This document shows positions 55,770 to 64,000 of a DNA stretch of 64,000 bases, in pieces; position 1 is the first letter of the stretch, and every line of letters starts with the position of its first letter. A model generated the notes under the pieces. It searched no databases and had not been told where the DNA came from. It saw only the letters and a list, made by a program, of their open reading frames with translations. A program made the position numbers and the translations under genes. The stretch covers positions 2,604,001 through 2,668,000 of the forward strand of contig NZ_AP018254.1 in assembly GCF_002368395.1 (NCBI RefSeq). Reading direction: 5' to 3'. Source of the stretch: Calothrix sp. NIES-3974 (GTDB lineage: Bacteria > Cyanobacteriota > Cyanobacteriia > Cyanobacteriales > Nostocaceae).

Positions 55770-57890
55770 ATGTCTTACGAACCTCTGCACCACAAGTATC
55801 GCCCAAAAACCTTTGCTGAACTCGTGGGACAAGAAGCGATCGCTACTACCCTCACCAATGCAATTCGGTCGGCAAAAATTGCCACTGCCTACCTGTTTAC
55901 AGGTCCTCGTGGGACTGGCAAAACTTCGAGTGCGCGAATTTTAGCGAAATCCCTTAATTGTTTGAGTAGTCCGGTTCCGACTGCTGAACCCTGTGGGGTT
56001 TGTGATGCTTGTCAAGGAATTAGTAAGGGTTATGCCGTTGATGTGATTGAAATTGACGCAGCGAGTAACACGGGAGTAGATAATATTCGGGAAATTATCG
56101 AGAGAGCGCAATTTGCTCCTGTCCAGTGTCGGTATAAGGTATATGTGATTGATGAGTGTCACATGCTCAGTACGGCGGCGTTCAATGCGCTACTTAAAAC
56201 CCTAGAAGAACCACCGAAGCATGTTGTCTTTGTCCTCGCGACCACCGATCCACAACGGGTATTACCAACAATTATTTCCCGTTGTCAACGGTTCGATTAT
56301 CGACGTATTCCCCTAGAGGCAATGATTGCCCATTTAAGGCAGATTGCGATTAACGAAAATATTCCCATTCGCGAGGATGCAATTCGCTTAGTAGCTCAAT
56401 TATCCCAGGGTGGTTTGCGGGATGCGGAGAGTTTGTTAGACCAGTTAAGTTTGTTGTCGGGGGAAATTGTTCCCGAAAGTGTCTGGAATTTAGTCGGAAC
56501 CGTCAGCGAACGGGATTTATTAAATTTAGTAGATGCGATCGCAACTGATAATCCCCAGGTGACAATTGAGTCGGTGCGGGCCATTTTAGATCGGGGACGG
56601 GAACCGTTAATTATTTTACAGAGTTTAGCTGGTTTTTATCGGGATTTACTGATTGCCAAAACAGCCCCTAATCGACCAGATTTAGCTGCCTGTACTGAGG
56701 AAACTTGGTCGGCGATGGTTAACTATGGTCAAAATTTTCAGGTTTCAGACCTACTACACGGACAGCAGCACTTACGTAGTGCCGAGGTTCAACTCAAAAA
56801 CAGCACCCAACCCCGTTTATGGTTAGAGGTGACTTTACTCGGTTTATTACCTTCTGCGACTGTGACAAATACAACTGTCGTTACTAATCCTTCCCCACCA
56901 GTTAGTAAAGCTAGTTTTTCTCCCCCACCCATTGAGCAAGCACCAACTCCACCACCTCCCCCAGCAGTTCATCCCCCCCAATCATCACCGACACCACCTC
57001 CACCAGTTCCCACTTCCCCACCAACAGTAGAACCTACCCCCCAAACAATTACCCCACCAGTTCAACCAGTTGAACAACCTGTAATGGAGGAATCGGTTGC
57101 ACCTGTCTACGACTATGGGCAAATATGGCAACAGGTATTAATGCAGATTGTGCCAATTTCTCGACGAGAATTGCTCAGACAAATGTGTCAAGTTGTGTAT
57201 ATGGATGATAGTTCGGCTAGAGTTGCGATTAAAAGTGCTTGGTACAAACGGGTGCAAGAAGATTTACCTGTGATTACTAGTGCTTTTAGTGCGGTTTTGA
57301 ATCGACATATTCATGTTTCTTTAGAAAGCGCCAATAATTTTCATTCTACCAACCATTTAGCAACTGAAAATCGTAGTCAAAGCTATCAATCTTTACCGAA
57401 AAATATTTCTTCTCCCCAAAGTAGCACTACTACTGTTAAATTACCCACCCATAGTTTTGTTAATCATCCGCAGGTTCAAAAGCATTCCCCCCAAACCCAT
57501 CAAGTTCAAAATCATTCATCCCCAACCCATCCCACACCAAATCCTCAAGTTCCAAATTATCCCAACCAACCAGTTCAAACCAATAATTATCAATCACCCA
57601 GACCTACAGAACCAGGAGTTTCCCCACCTACACAAACACCCATTCCATCAAAAATCGAAGCGGGAAATAAACAACCCCATAATCCACCAGTTGAAATTCA
57701 GGAAACACCAAAAAATCCAGTAATTTCTTCCCCTGTCTCTAGTGTAGAAGTAGAAGCAATATTAAATGCAGCCAAAAAGCTAGCAGAGTTTTTTGATGGC
57801 AAAATAGTGACCGATCAAGATGGTTCCGATTTTGGTGCGATTGATGGTGGAATGGAATTTAGCGAAGAACTTGATGGTGGTGATGATTAG
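55770..57890 (+). CDS. dnaX: DNA polymerase III subunits gamma and tau
   Basis: DnaX is the clamp-loader motor. The 706-aa protein has YEPLHHKYRPKTFAELVGQE, the P-loop GPRGTGKTSSARILAKS, zinc ligands in a CLSSPVPTAEPCGVCDAC cluster, DECHMLSTAAFNALLKTLEE, and ISRCQRFDYRRI. A long Pro/Gln-rich linker (about 375-440 and 560-650) and an acidic tail (EELDGGDD) follow. Unlike some cyanobacterial dnaX genes, no intein interrupts the P-loop region. I prefer the ATG at 55770 over the TTG at 55758. Its partner holB lies at 17232. Confidence 0.93.
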   Translation: MSYEPLHHKYRPKTFAELVGQEAIATTLTNAIRSAKIATAYLFTGPRGTGKTSSARILAKSLNCLSSPVPTAEPCGVCDACQGISKGYAVDVIEIDAASNTGVDNIREIIERAQFAPVQCRYKVYVIDECHMLSTAAFNALLKTLEEPPKHVVFVLATTDPQRVLPTIISRCQRFDYRRIPLEAMIAHLRQIAINENIPIREDAIRLVAQLSQGGLRDAESLLDQLSLLSGEIVPESVWNLVGTVSERDLLNLVDAIATDNPQVTIESVRAILDRGREPLIILQSLAGFYRDLLIAKTAPNRPDLAACTEETWSAMVNYGQNFQVSDLLHGQQHLRSAEVQLKNSTQPRLWLEVTLLGLLPSATVTNTTVVTNPSPPVSKASFSPPPIEQAPTPPPPPAVHPPQSSPTPPPPVPTSPPTVEPTPQTITPPVQPVEQPVMEESVAPVYDYGQIWQQVLMQIVPISRRELLRQMCQVVYMDDSSARVAIKSAWYKRVQEDLPVITSAFSAVLNRHIHVSLESANNFHSTNHLATENRSQSYQSLPKNISSPQSSTTTVKLPTHSFVNHPQVQKHSPQTHQVQNHSSPTHPTPNPQVPNYPNQPVQTNNYQSPRPTEPGVSPPTQTPIPSKIEAGNKQPHNPPVEIQETPKNPVISSPVSSVEVEAILNAAKKLAEFFDGKIVTDQDGSDFGAIDGGMEFSEELDGGDD

Positions 57891-58050
57891 AACTGTCTTT
57901 TAAATAAATTCCGTGAGATAATAATCATGAATAAGTAAAATTACGCATACAACCATGACAAGTCCTTCGCTCACGTGTCACACCCCAGCGAAGTGTCAAA
58001 AAAATTAAACGACCCCAGTAATTTTAATACTAAAGACCACTTCAAGGGTA

Positions 58051-58133
58051 CAGACGCGACATGTCGCGTCTTTTCCCATTCCCAAAAACGATAATTCAAG
58101 TATTAAAATCGACTTTGAAAACACCCTCTCAGA
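58051..58133 (+). repeat. Composite repeat: GAGACG-frame hairpin plus 60-base tail
   Basis: An ACATGT-core hairpin (58052-58071) is followed by CCCATTCCCAAAAACGATAA and TTCAAGTATTAAAATCGACT. It is the plus-strand twin of 23721-23806 and lies against the 3' end of the hydrolase gene. Confidence 0.75.
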
Positions 58134-59030
58134 TTACACCCTTACTTTTACCTGTAACCAGTTAATAATTTCCGCGTTAACTACTTCTGGAACCTCATCA
58201 TGGGGACAATGACCAGCATTTTCAATCGGAATAATCTCAATATCCTTACCTTCCGCACGTGCTTGCTCATAAATTTTTGCACCTGTAATCGGTGTCCAGG
58301 GGTCGTCTGCACCCCAAATGACCAGTAGGGGTACGGTGACTGTGGGTAATAATTCCTCCGGACTATCACCGGGGGGTGCGGTCAAAATTGCTGCAAATAC
58401 CTGTTGCGCTCCGGGTTCACAGGAGGGTGCGTATAACATTTCCACCAGTTCTTCGGTGACGGCTTCGCGACGACGATAAACTTGGTAAAGGGTACGCCGA
58501 ATCTGGGATTTGCGACGAATACTATTAAAAACGATTGTACCTGTGAGGGGATGGCTAACTAAACGACTAAAACTAGCCATGACAAACCGTAACACTGGGT
58601 TTAATTCGTGGGGACGATGACTTAATCCACCCGCAGAATTAATTAATACTGCTCCTTGAGTAATTTCCCGGTGACGGCTGGCAATGGTCAGGGCAATTAA
58701 AGCACCGATGGAATTGCCGATAAATACGCTGGGTTGTTGGATATGTTCTTGCCAAAAGTCTTTTATTAGCTCAACCCAGATATCTATACTGTAGGCGATC
58801 GCTGCTTTATCGGAACCGCCAAAACCCAATAAATCTAAGGCAAATACTCGATAGCCAGAGGTGGCAAGGGCAGGTATATTTTTACGCCAATGTCCAATGG
58901 ATGCACCAAATCCATGAATTAATACTAATGGTTGACCTTGACCCTGGACAGTGTATTGAATTTTGTAATTTTGCCATGTCCAAGTTTGGGTTTCGATGGA
59001 CGCAGAGAGGGATATCGCTGGAGTAACCAC
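58134..59030 (-). CDS. Alpha/beta hydrolase
   Basis: The 298-aa protein has the oxyanion-hole motif LVLIHGFGASIGHWRKN, the nucleophile elbow FIGNSIGALIALTIASR (Ser near residue 107), the acid VIWGADDPWTPI and the His in ENAGHCPHDEVPE. It is soluble. The substrate is unknown; similar cyanobacterial proteins are annotated as pheophytinase-like or haloalkane-type hydrolases, but nothing here decides. Monocistronic, divergent from the aminotransferase gene. Confidence 0.85.
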   Translation of the reverse strand: MVTPAISLSASIETQTWTWQNYKIQYTVQGQGQPLVLIHGFGASIGHWRKNIPALATSGYRVFALDLLGFGGSDKAAIAYSIDIWVELIKDFWQEHIQQPSVFIGNSIGALIALTIASRHREITQGAVLINSAGGLSHRPHELNPVLRFVMASFSRLVSHPLTGTIVFNSIRRKSQIRRTLYQVYRRREAVTEELVEMLYAPSCEPGAQQVFAAILTAPPGDSPEELLPTVTVPLLVIWGADDPWTPITGAKIYEQARAEGKDIEIIPIENAGHCPHDEVPEVVNAEIINWLQVKVRV

Positions 59031-59242
59031 AGATGTACTTAATGAAGATTTATAAAGTAGTCTTTCATATTTTAACGGGTATGGGACAGTTAGACAGGGC
59101 GATACGCCATCATCTGGGGGAGCAATGGGATATGCTGGAATAGGCAGAATTTGAAGACAGTCAAGGAACAGACCAAGGTTGACTGTTAACTGCTAGCTAA
59201 ATACTTTCCGGAAGCGCAAACGGGAGATTGGAACAGGATTTT

Positions 59243-60412
59243 ATGAAATTGGCAGCAAGAGTAAGTCAGGTGACTCCTTCGATGACCCTAGCGATCGCCG
59301 CAAAAGCAAAGGCGATGAAGGGGGAAGGAATAGATGTTTGTAGTTTTAGTACGGGGGAACCGGATTTTGATACTCCCCATCATATCAAAGTTGCTGCCAT
59401 CAAGGCCTTAGAAGATGGTAAAACTAAGTATGGGCCAGCAGCAGGGGAACCAGCCTTACGGGAAGCGATCGCGGCTAAGTTACAACGGGAAAATAATTTG
59501 GATTATCGTCCGGAGCAGGTAATTGTTACCAATGGGGGTAAGCAATCTCTGTATAATTTGATGGTTGCCTTGATTGAACCTGGGGATGAGGTAATTATTC
59601 CAGCACCCTATTGGTTAAGCTATCCGGAAATGGTGACTTTGGCTGGGGGAAAATCGGTAATTATTGAAGCAACAGTGGAGAATGGCTATAAAATTACCCC
59701 AGAACAACTTCAGCAAGCTATCACCCCCAAAACCAAACTATTTATCCTTAATTCCCCTTCCAACCCCACCGGGATGGTTTATACCCCAGAGGAAATCAAA
59801 GCTTTAGCCCAGGTGATTGTCAAAGCAGATATTTTTGTCGTTGCCGACGAAATCTATGAAAAAATTCTTTACGATGGAGCCACACACCTGAGTATTGGTT
59901 CCCTGGGGAAAGAAATATTAGAACGCACCATTGTGAGTAACGGCTTTGCCAAAGGATATGCCATGACCGGGTGGCGAATTGGTTATTTAGCAGGACCAGT
60001 TGAGTTGATTAAGGCCACAATTACCATCCAAAGCCATAGTACATCAAATGTGTGTACCTTTGCCCAATATGGTGCGATCGCAGCTTTAACTGGTTCCCAG
60101 GATTGTGTGGAAACCATGCGTCAAGCCTTTGCTAAACGTCGGGAAGTGATGTATGCGCGTTTAAATGCTATCCCCGGTTTAACCTGTCCCCGACCTGATG
60201 GTGCATTTTATTTGTTTCCCGATATCGGTCAAACGGGATTGAAATCCCTGGATTTTTGTAATGCCCTATTGGAAGAGCAGCAAGTAGCTGTAATTCCCGG
60301 TATCGCCTTTGGTGCGGATAACAATATTCGTCTTTCCTACGCTACAGATATGGAAACCATTGAAAAGGGTATGGATCGACTAGAAAAGTTTGTTAAATCC
60401 AAATTGGGATAA
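59243..60412 (+). CDS. aspC: Class I aspartate-type aminotransferase
   Basis: This PLP-dependent enzyme transfers amino groups between aspartate and 2-oxoacids. The 389-aa protein shows [51 protein letters not shown], and [35 protein letters not shown] and [20 protein letters not shown] follow, with the PLP Lys in the latter. These are the conserved PLP fold type I motifs. I start at the ATG at 59243; a TTG five codons earlier opens the same frame. It is monocistronic with a short leader. Confidence 0.92.
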   Translation: MKLAARVSQVTPSMTLAIAAKAKAMKGEGIDVCSFSTGEPDFDTPHHIKVAAIKALEDGKTKYGPAAGEPALREAIAAKLQRENNLDYRPEQVIVTNGGKQSLYNLMVALIEPGDEVIIPAPYWLSYPEMVTLAGGKSVIIEATVENGYKITPEQLQQAITPKTKLFILNSPSNPTGMVYTPEEIKALAQVIVKADIFVVADEIYEKILYDGATHLSIGSLGKEILERTIVSNGFAKGYAMTGWRIGYLAGPVELIKATITIQSHSTSNVCTFAQYGAIAALTGSQDCVETMRQAFAKRREVMYARLNAIPGLTCPRPDGAFYLFPDIGQTGLKSLDFCNALLEEQQVAVIPGIAFGADNNIRLSYATDMETIEKGMDRLEKFVKSKLG

Positions 60413-60766
60413 AAAATACAGTGATTTAGGAGTATTAATTGAGGGTGCGTGAGAAAGAAGTTCTTAACGCACCAAACCCTATCTAAAACTTCATCATACC
60501 CAAATCACTCATGGCAAATCAGCAAGAGGCTGACGAAAAAATTTATAAAAGATATGAGACGTAGCACTGCTACGTCTCTACAGAATTTACCTGTCGCATT
60601 CTTTTTTCAAATTGGTATTACCTCAACTCATCACCATCGATTAGCCCTAGGCAACAATTGATAACTCTGCCACCCCATATAAATAATCTAAATATTCTTA
60701 TCTTTAAAAATCATCAATTTATTGTAATTGATTGTAATTGTATGATGTTTTTCATATTTATTGCCG
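60413..60766. other. Intergenic region with one palindrome
   Basis: No gene is supported. A GAGACG-frame palindrome with core TAGCACTGCTA lies at 60556-60578, and the rest is AT-rich up to the MITE at 60767. Confidence 0.5.
60556..60578. repeat. GAGACG-frame palindrome, core TAGCACTGCTA
   Basis: The arms GAGACGTAGCA and TGCTACGTCTC keep the outer frame while the core differs from all other copies. Confidence 0.8.
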
Positions 60767-60951
60767 CTAGTACAGGTTGGCTGAAATAAACCGAGTATTA
60801 ACTTTTTATCTAGTGACCATGCTCCGCGTGGTCGCTTAGTGAGTTGAAGGCTCTGCCTTCATTCACAAGGCAGAAGTCTCGGAGATTCTGCTCCCACGCG
60901 GAGCATGGGAGCGAGGGGAAAGGTAGGTGTATTTACGCCACGCGGTACTAG
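60767..60951 (-). mobile_element. 185-bp MITE-like element, copy 2 (inverted)
   Basis: The same element as at 8838-9022, in opposite orientation, also 185 bases with CTAG at both ends. Only a few bases differ. It abuts the truncated start of the Rpn-family pseudogene. Confidence 0.8.
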
Positions 60952-61339
60952 CACCTTTGTGTCGAACGGATTCCCCACGGGAATTATTATCCCAAGTTGC
61001 CCAGGAAGTCGCTAAAATTGCGGATAGGGAGACAAGGCAAAATACGGCAGCTTGTACTGAGATTTTAGCTGGGTTGAGATTTGAAAAGGATTTGATTCGT
61101 TAGTTGTTAAGCGAGATATTATGCAAGAATCAGTCATTTATCAAGACATTTTGCAGAAGGGTGAGGAACGTGTAATTATACGTTTGCTTAATCGACGTTT
61201 GGGACAAATAGAACCTGCATTACTCGTTCGCATTAGGGGTTTATCTTGAGATAAGTTGGATGTGTTAACTGATGCGCTATTAGATTTTTCTGATATTTCT
61301 GATTTGGTTGATTGGTTGGAAAATAATACCAGCAGTTAA
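60951..61339 (+). pseudogene. Broken Rpn-family (DUF4351/DUF2887) nuclease gene
   Basis: Translated pieces APLCRTDSPRELLSQVAQEV, QNTAACTEILAGLRFEKDLI, then DIMQESVIYQDILQKGEERV and LLNRRLGQIEPALLVRIRGL match the C-terminal two thirds of the recombination-promoting nuclease (Rpn) family with a DUF4351 tail. A TAG stop, a frameshift near 61110 and an in-frame TGA near 61246 break it, and the N-terminal PD-(D/E)xK domain is missing. The left border is exactly the end of the 185-bp MITE, suggesting truncation there. Confidence 0.8.
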
Positions 61340-61340
61340 T

Positions 61341-61937
61341 TCATACCTGATCATTAATTGCACTGACTTTGTAGTATAGCATTACAACTCCATTTCCATA
61401 AATTTTGCTATCAGTCAGTTCCAAAGTCGATTGCCGAATTACTCCAGAAAATAACGGAATACCTGAACCCATCAAAAACGGATTTATCTTCAAAATGAGT
61501 TGATCAACTAAGCTATTTTTAAACAGTGTTGTGGCTAAACTTGCACCACCACATAACCAAATACCCTTACCATTCTGATTTTTGAGCGCTGTCACCAGTT
61601 CAACAGCATTTTCAGAAACAAGTTGAACATTTTCGTCTGGACTTTTTCGTAAAGTCCGTGAGAAAACATACTGTTTCATGTGGGAATAGGGACTGGTCAC
61701 ACCCTCTTTCAAACCGATTTCATAGGTTTTCCGTCCCATAAAAACAGTATCAAACCACTTGTTCTCGGAGTTGATTCCCATGACACCACGAAGGTGAGAT
61801 GGAACAGTCTCCGGAAAAGAGGCAAATAAATCGGCAAAATATTCACCATCTTGGGAAAAGCCATCATGTGAACCATCGGTGTGAGCAATAAATCCATCAA
61901 CACTGCAAGCCACATAATATGTTAGTTCTGCATACAT
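61341..61937 (-). CDS. RibD/dihydrofolate-reductase-like protein
   Basis: The 198-aa protein begins MYAELTYYVACSVDGFIAHT, the DHFR-like/RibD C-terminal pattern, with FMGRKTYEIGLKEG, KQYVFSRTLRKSPDENV, and GIWLCGGASLATTLFKNSLV (the NADPH-binding GG). It is a general reductase fold; the substrate is uncertain. The ATG at 61937 gives the family start; an upstream TTG would extend it by 16 residues. It ends one base from the broken Rpn gene. Confidence 0.83.
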   Translation of the reverse strand: MYAELTYYVACSVDGFIAHTDGSHDGFSQDGEYFADLFASFPETVPSHLRGVMGINSENKWFDTVFMGRKTYEIGLKEGVTSPYSHMKQYVFSRTLRKSPDENVQLVSENAVELVTALKNQNGKGIWLCGGASLATTLFKNSLVDQLILKINPFLMGSGIPLFSGVIRQSTLELTDSKIYGNGVVMLYYKVSAINDQV

Positions 61938-61999
61938 AACAAATTGCCTAACTAAATTTATCTGTTGTTGACTGTTAACAATCAACCGTTATCGACCAA

Positions 62000-62032
62000 G
62001 TAGAGACGCAGCATTCATTACCACGTCTCTAC
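62000..62032. repeat. GAGACG-frame hairpin, long imperfect core
   Basis: GTAGAGACG and CGTCTCTAC enclose a 15-base core that is no longer palindromic (cagcattcattacca), so the frame is conserved while the core has decayed or been replaced. Confidence 0.65.
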
Positions 62033-62083
62033 ATTTGTCAAATTTTCAATTCATAATTTCTATTCAGCAATGCCGAATAAAAC

Positions 62084-63901
62084 CTATCCCAAATCTCCCG
62101 ATTCCTGTAGAGCGTGTAAACGGTGGTAAATTCCTCCGTGGGATAGCAACTCTTCGTGACTACCCACCTCCAGAATCTTACCCCGATCCAACACAACTAT
62201 TTTGTCAGCTTCCCGCACTGTACTCAAACGGTGGGCAATAATAATCGTAGTTCGAGTACCTTGCAATTCCCGCATTGCTAACTGAATCGAACGTTCCGAC
62301 TCATAATCCAAGCTAGAAGTAGCTTCATCAAAAATCAAAACATCCGGTTCAACCAACAGCGATCGCGCAATTCCTAAACGCTGTCTTTGTCCTCCCGATA
62401 ATCTTACCCCCCGTTCACCCACAACCGTATAGTAACCTTGGGGTAACATTTGAATCACCTCATCCAGTCGAGCCATCCGACAAGCAGTCTCTACTTGAGC
62501 CATTGTTGCATCAGGTCTTCCATATTTGAGGTTATCTAACAGTGTACCGTTAAAGACATCCACCTCCTGGTGAACAATCGCCAATCTGCGTCGGTAATTT
62601 CCCACGTCCAAACTGCGAATATCTTCCCCATCAATCAGAATTCGTCCTTGACTGGGTTCAAAATAACGCAGTAATAATTTAACTAGGGTTGATTTCCCTG
62701 AACCAGACCTTCCTACCAAAGCTACGGTTTGATAGGGTTCTATGAGCAAGTTAATATCTTCAAGCACAGGACGATTCGCTTCATAACCAAAACTCACCCC
62801 TTCAAACTCAACTTTTCCCGTAAATTTGTAGGGATTAGTCAGGGTATTTTCTCCAGCAAATAATTCCCCCGCATCAATTCCCCCCGGTTGGTGCAAAAAC
62901 TCATGGAAACGCACCATCGAAGAATAACGTCGGGCAAAAATTTCCGCTAAAGTTGCAATCGGTTCTAACTCCGCAAAGGCCATACTTGCTAAGGTATAGG
63001 TCATAATAAAATGACCAATGGAAATGCTACCATTAATAGTCGCCGCCAAGGTCATCCCAAAAACAACAAATACACAAAACTGCACTAAGCTACGCTGGAG
63101 GGTGGAAAGTTTCGTATAACCCTGGTGAATTCGATGTTCAACAACCTTTAATTCCCTCTCCAATCGATTAGCTTGACGTTGGAATTCCTTATTTTCCGTG
63201 GCAAAGGCTTTCACGGTTTTGATATTTGAAATAATTTCCGAAGTCCGGCTTTCCGTATCCTCCATATACTTATCTAACCGTTCTTCATGCCAAATTAATT
63301 TCCGCAGTTTCACCAGGGTTAAACCCAAAATCACCACAAAGGACAACAAATATAAAACCGCAATCCGCCAATCCACAAACACAATAAAGGCAAAAATTCC
63401 CAGCACTCGAAACAACTTGGGAATCATCTGTCCCGCAATTTCTGGATAGGTCCAAGTATGGTTAGAAAGACCCCTTGCGACCCTTCCCGCAATTCGTCCA
63501 GGGTTATTCTCATCGTAATATTCTAAGGGTAGGGTCAAAATTTTAGCGATTGATTCCCGATTCTTATCCCGTCTGGCTTTTAAGGCAATATCCCAATGGA
63601 ACCAAACCGTCAACCAAGGTTGAGTTGGTGCGCGTACTACTGTGACTAAAAAAATTAACCCCAGCAATACACTAATCATCAAAGATAAATTTACCTCAAC
63701 ACCAAACCCATTAGCAATCAACCCCATCAACCCAGCTAAGGGTTTATCCAAAGGTTGATTGGTAATTACGTTTAAAATTTGTCCAATCCCATAGGGTACA
63801 ATTAAATCCAATAACTCGTAAACACAAGACGCAGCAATACTAAAAATACTTAATCGCCAATAGGGGCGAAAATAACTAACCAAATCTTTCAAATTCGCCA
63901 T
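62084..63901 (-). CDS. ABC exporter, fused membrane and ATPase domains
   Basis: The 605-aa protein has six membrane helices (about residues 15-330) and a C-terminal ATPase with Walker A GRSGSGKST (about 396-404), LSGGQRQRLGIARSLL, Walker B VLIFDEATSSLD and the switch His IIAHRLSTVRE. It is a half-transporter of the MsbA/BmrA type that works as a homodimer and exports lipids, peptides or drugs. The N-terminal MANLKDLVSYFRPYWRLS is typical of the type. I start at the ATG 63901. A 19-base perfect palindrome lies 47 bases upstream and could control it. Confidence 0.88.
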   Translation of the reverse strand: MANLKDLVSYFRPYWRLSIFSIAASCVYELLDLIVPYGIGQILNVITNQPLDKPLAGLMGLIANGFGVEVNLSLMISVLLGLIFLVTVVRAPTQPWLTVWFHWDIALKARRDKNRESIAKILTLPLEYYDENNPGRIAGRVARGLSNHTWTYPEIAGQMIPKLFRVLGIFAFIVFVDWRIAVLYLLSFVVILGLTLVKLRKLIWHEERLDKYMEDTESRTSEIISNIKTVKAFATENKEFQRQANRLERELKVVEHRIHQGYTKLSTLQRSLVQFCVFVVFGMTLAATINGSISIGHFIMTYTLASMAFAELEPIATLAEIFARRYSSMVRFHEFLHQPGGIDAGELFAGENTLTNPYKFTGKVEFEGVSFGYEANRPVLEDINLLIEPYQTVALVGRSGSGKSTLVKLLLRYFEPSQGRILIDGEDIRSLDVGNYRRRLAIVHQEVDVFNGTLLDNLKYGRPDATMAQVETACRMARLDEVIQMLPQGYYTVVGERGVRLSGGQRQRLGIARSLLVEPDVLIFDEATSSLDYESERSIQLAMRELQGTRTTIIIAHRLSTVREADKIVVLDRGKILEVGSHEELLSHGGIYHRLHALQESGDLG

Positions 63902-63947
63902 GATGCACACCGACAACAGTGTGTGATTTCAAAGGTCAAGGCTTATT

Positions 63948-63966
63948 ATACTACATAATGTAGTAT
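63948..63966. promoter_or_regulatory. Perfect 19-bp palindrome, BlaI/MecI-like operator candidate
   Basis: ATACTACATAATGTAGTAT has exact nine-base arms. The TACTAC...GTAGTA pattern resembles operators bound by BlaI/MecI-type repressors in other bacteria. It lies between the ABC exporter start and the window edge. No repressor gene is visible in the window. Confidence 0.55.
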
Positions 63967-64000
63967 GTAATAGTCAAGGTGGAAATCAACATATCTGCCT

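Noticed and set aside
57457-57723. 88-codon His/Pro/Lys-rich frame inside dnaX
   Set aside because: An alternative frame of the Gln/Pro-rich DnaX linker with no independent start signal.
55770-57890. Possible intein in dnaX, as in some cyanobacteria
   Set aside because: The conserved DnaX motifs run without interruption through the P-loop and zinc cluster, so no intein is present.
1-64000. tRNA, rRNA or known riboswitches
   Set aside because: I scanned the intergenic regions by eye and found no convincing cloverleaf or riboswitch core; a covariance-model scan would be decisive.

Overview
The window is a chromosomal segment of a filamentous, probably heterocyst-forming cyanobacterium (Nostocales type). 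The evidence is chlorophyll synthase (chlG), a flavodiiron pair (flv3, flv1), a PedR-like redox regulator, the ycf35 module, frequent GCGATCGC (HIP1) octamers, AT-rich intergenic DNA, and tandem heptanucleotide repeats of the kind described in heterocystous cyanobacteria. I cannot name the species. I saw no rRNA, tRNA, CRISPR array, prophage or plasmid backbone.

Left third (1-24 kb): a truncated fructokinase gene, a PedR-like LuxR-type regulator, a DUF6391-like membrane protein, a glycosyltransferase, an AmpG-like permease, overlapping mdh-aroE, a CPBP protease remnant, and an orphan histidine kinase with an ethylene-receptor-type membrane domain. Next come a Uma2 nuclease, a CruA/CruP-type flavoprotein, an unrecognised coiled-coil membrane protein, an ABC-2 permease, mazG, holB, a PNPOx-like protein, flv3, flv1 and a small phosphatase-like protein.

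Middle (24-46 kb): thrC followed by a MoaD/ThiS-like protein, a secreted beta-helix/OmpA fusion, a secreted WD40 protein, chlG, an ArsA/Get3-like ATPase with an altered P-loop, a DUF2862 protein, a HemW-like radical SAM protein, a PIN-TRAM protein and egtD. A large STAND-type NTPase gene is cut in two by an IS982-family element; its target duplication and reading frame are still exact. Then come rplU-rpmA and, convergent to them, the compact operon DUF2997-ycf35-ferredoxin.

Right third (46-64 kb): a second orphan histidine kinase, a PEP-CTERM protein, a divergent SucC/SucD-like pair, an amidase, dnaX, an alpha/beta hydrolase, an aspartate-type aminotransferase, a broken Rpn-family gene, a RibD/DHFR-like reductase and an ABC exporter. 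A perfect palindrome lies upstream of the exporter.

Most genes are single transcription units separated by long gaps. The gaps hold at least six families of short repeats: hairpins with a constant GAGACG frame and changing cores, several MITE-like elements with terminal inverted repeats, and heptamer arrays. Some repeats supply stop codons and C-terminal codons of neighbouring genes. The clearest gene-gene links are mdh-aroE (4-bp overlap), thrC-moaD-like, flv3-flv1, rplU-rpmA and the ycf35 operon. The most striking events are the IS982 interruption, the swappable-core hairpins, and the loss of canonical catalytic motifs in the SucCD-like pair.
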